DNA of 64,000 nucleotides from Gari tellinella (taxonomy: Eukaryota > Mollusca > Bivalvia > Cardiida > Psammobiidae). Position numbers and translations under genes: made by a program. Positions within the stretch are counted from its first letter, which is position 1, and every line of letters starts with the position of its first letter. A model generated the notes under the pieces. That model saw only the letters and a list, made by a program, of their open reading frames with translations. It made no database searches and was not told the origin of the DNA. Below are positions 62,521-64,000 of the stretch, in pieces. The stretch covers positions 32,195,246 through 32,259,245 of the forward strand of contig OV277866.1 of NCBI GenBank assembly GCA_922989275.2, read 5' to 3'.

Positions 62521-62523
62521 GTA

Positions 62524-62955
62524 CAGTAGAGAAAACGTTATTCTTTCCCAATAGACACGTTTACGTTAAAACTATTATTTCCCGTGCAAACAGTTTGGAG
62601 CCAGATCAGACGCCGGGTAACCCGGCGTCTGATCCGGTTCCAAACTTTTTGCCACTCAGATTAACATGATAAGTCAGAATTGCCGAAAAGTCGTATTTTT
62701 CTACGTTTTATTGAGATGCGTTTGCGTTTTGTTTGCGTATAAACGGTAAAGAATAATAATAATAATAATAATATCGACTTTATTTCATGTGGATTACATA
62801 TTTGGTATCGAAAAACAAACCAATTTTCAATATGGTCCACAAACAAAATTAACATATATACAACACGAAGGAATACAATTACAAATCAGTATTTTTTTTT
62901 TTTTAAACTTTTGCAAACAGAGTGGACCCTGAAAAGAATAACGTCATCTCCACTG
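62524..62955. mobile_element. MITE-TA1 interrupted by a retroposon tail
   Basis: CAGTAGAGAAAACG to CATCTCCACTG with HpA at 62584-62650. The interior break at 62757-62932 is flanked by AAAGAATAA on both sides. Confidence 0.82.
62757..62932 (-). mobile_element. 176-bp retroposon insert with (ATT)n tail
   Basis: On the minus strand it ends AATAAAGTCGATATTATT, like the 3' ends at 1960 and 49330. The target duplication is AAAGAATAA (62748-62756, 62933-62941). Confidence 0.72.
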
Positions 62956-64000
62956 TTCTGTTCTGTTCTGTTCTGTTCTGTAACCTTGTGGTGTTTTATC
63001 TAATATGACGTCCATCGAGTAGTAACAGATATATTATATATATATAGCCCTCCATGCCATAGAATGACATATCAAACAGAGATATTTGCTTAAATTGGTA
63101 AATATATGAGTGTATGTGAATACAACAGCATTTAATAAAATCTTAGTTACTTCAAGCATTTACAGTGCTGCTGATAAAAACAAAAATATAATTTCTACAA
63201 GAAATGCCACTTTTCAAATCTTGAAACAGTGCCTGTACGGAAAGGACTATATTTTACTGACTTTTCAAAATTCATTTTTGTGGTAATAAATGTATTGCAA
63301 ACCAGAAAATATATAGTAATTAAGGTATTTAAGAAGTTTGTTTTTCAACATTTTTTTTATTTAGGCAAGGATTTAATTTTATGACTAGATATTTTAACGA
63401 ACGAATGTGTGGATGCTGAACGAATGCATTATAGGTATGCAATTGTGGAGTAAAGATACCACTATGTTTTGTCTATACAGCAGAAAATCGGCAGAACTTT
63501 TCGTTCGTATGAAAGAGCAAACAGTACAGAATCGGATGAAACGCCGCGTACATGAAAGCCTAGTTTCTACTACAGTAGTAAAGGGTAAAAACGAGTTCGA
63601 AGTTTGAAGTATCGACTGTATACCGGTATTGTAACTTGTATGAAAAGGAGAAGAATTTATACAAGTTTTGCACCAAAACTTGATTTCTTATCCTAATGTT
63701 TATATGTGAAGGTGTATGTATTGTCAGCTATGACTGTAATTATATTGAAATAAAATACTGTTCAAACTAAAGCGACGCTCTTCAAAGGCAGGTAAATTGA
63801 CAATCGTTCTAATTTTCCGCACGTAACCCTTATCATGCTGAATTGTGATTTGATGAAAGTACAATGTATATGTATATGGTTTGTGAAACATCTTCAAAAT
63901 CTGTTTTTATGCTTCTTAAATTGAAGAAAGATTGAGCATGAGTGGTAAACAGTTAGGATTTAGATAACTGACGCCGCGCTTAGCAAATAAGTCAAGTCTC
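62956..64000. other. no confident gene; partial HpA at the window end
   Basis: A (TTCTG)n run follows the MITE to about 62981. A 66-codon frame at 63407-63607 is followed by an AATAAA at about 63751; it could be a terminal exon but carries no known motif. A hairpin A half (TAAACAGTTAGGATTTAGAT, then CTGACGCCGCG) begins at about 63946 and is cut by the window end. Confidence 0.4.

Noticed and set aside
63407..63607. 66-codon frame followed by AATAAA
   Set aside because: Possible terminal exon, but no motif and no upstream exon visible; not called as a gene.

Overview
The window looks like nuclear DNA of a mollusc, most likely a bivalve. It is AT-rich, has spliced genes with small exons and kilobase introns, a CR1-like LINE whose ORF1 carries an SGNH esterase, tRNA-derived SINEs and a very dense load of short palindromic DNA elements. 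Organism assignment is inference from repeat types, not from a marker gene. Little of the sequence is host coding sequence.

Host genes. (1) A five-exon minus-strand gene (coding exons at 50366-50130, 45156-45013, 40871-40095, 38446-38396 and 28236-27794; every junction phase 1) encodes an SLC16/monocarboxylate-transporter-like 12-TM protein of about 540 residues with a cysteine-rich C-terminal tail. (2) Two plus-strand uninterrupted ORFs, 6688-7416 and 58059-58850, encode multi-pass membrane proteins that are paralogues of each other and that I cannot assign to a named family.

Retroelements. A near-complete CR1-type LINE (30475-34836, minus) lies in intron 4 of the transporter. Its ORF1 and ORF2 are in the same frame, separated by one TAG. 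A decayed Ty3/gypsy-class element in intron 1 (46.1-49.8 kb) has the order integrase, RT, RNase H, LTR, which is the Gmr1-type order. A 5'-truncated non-LTR fragment (725-2565) is interrupted by two later insertions. SINEs lie near 2.1, 10.2, 44.1 and 50.5 kb.

DNA elements. The names used below are mine. MITE-TA1: about 246 bp, ends CAGTGGAGAA/TTCTCCACTG, TA target. MITE-CAG: about 250 bp, ends CAGGGCTGCCAT/ATGGCAGCCCTG, often a 6-7 bp duplication. MITE-TTAA groups: ends TTAACCC.../...GGGTTAA. MITE-GC: CAGTGCTCCCTC ends. MITE-CCA: CAGGGCTCCAGATAAG ends. Hairpin A (HpA) is a 60-65 bp palindrome, AAACAGTTTGGA...GATCAGACGCCG...CGGCGTCTGATC...TCCAAACTGTTT. Hairpin B (HpB) is GAAAGTAAAGCAGAATGCGCC...GGCGCATTCTGCTTTACTTTC. 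Hairpin C (HpC) is CAGTGAAGTCCCTGATCAGAG...CTCTGATC...TTCACTGTTTG. HpA sits in the middle of several families with unrelated ends and target sites, and one MITE-CAG copy has HpA where its siblings have HpB. Large fold-back elements (2608-4044, 10739-15353, 18986-24192, about 52300-53125) are built from internal tandem repeats. Two of them are inserted inside palindromic MITEs, and some carry tRNA-like modules.

Layout: 0-6.6 kb retroelement wreckage and fold-back DNA; 6.7-7.4 kb membrane protein A; 7.5-27.7 kb repeats only; 27.8-50.4 kb transporter gene with element-filled introns; 50.4-57.7 kb repeats; 58.1-58.9 kb membrane protein B, flanked closely on both sides by MITEs; 58.9-64 kb repeats.
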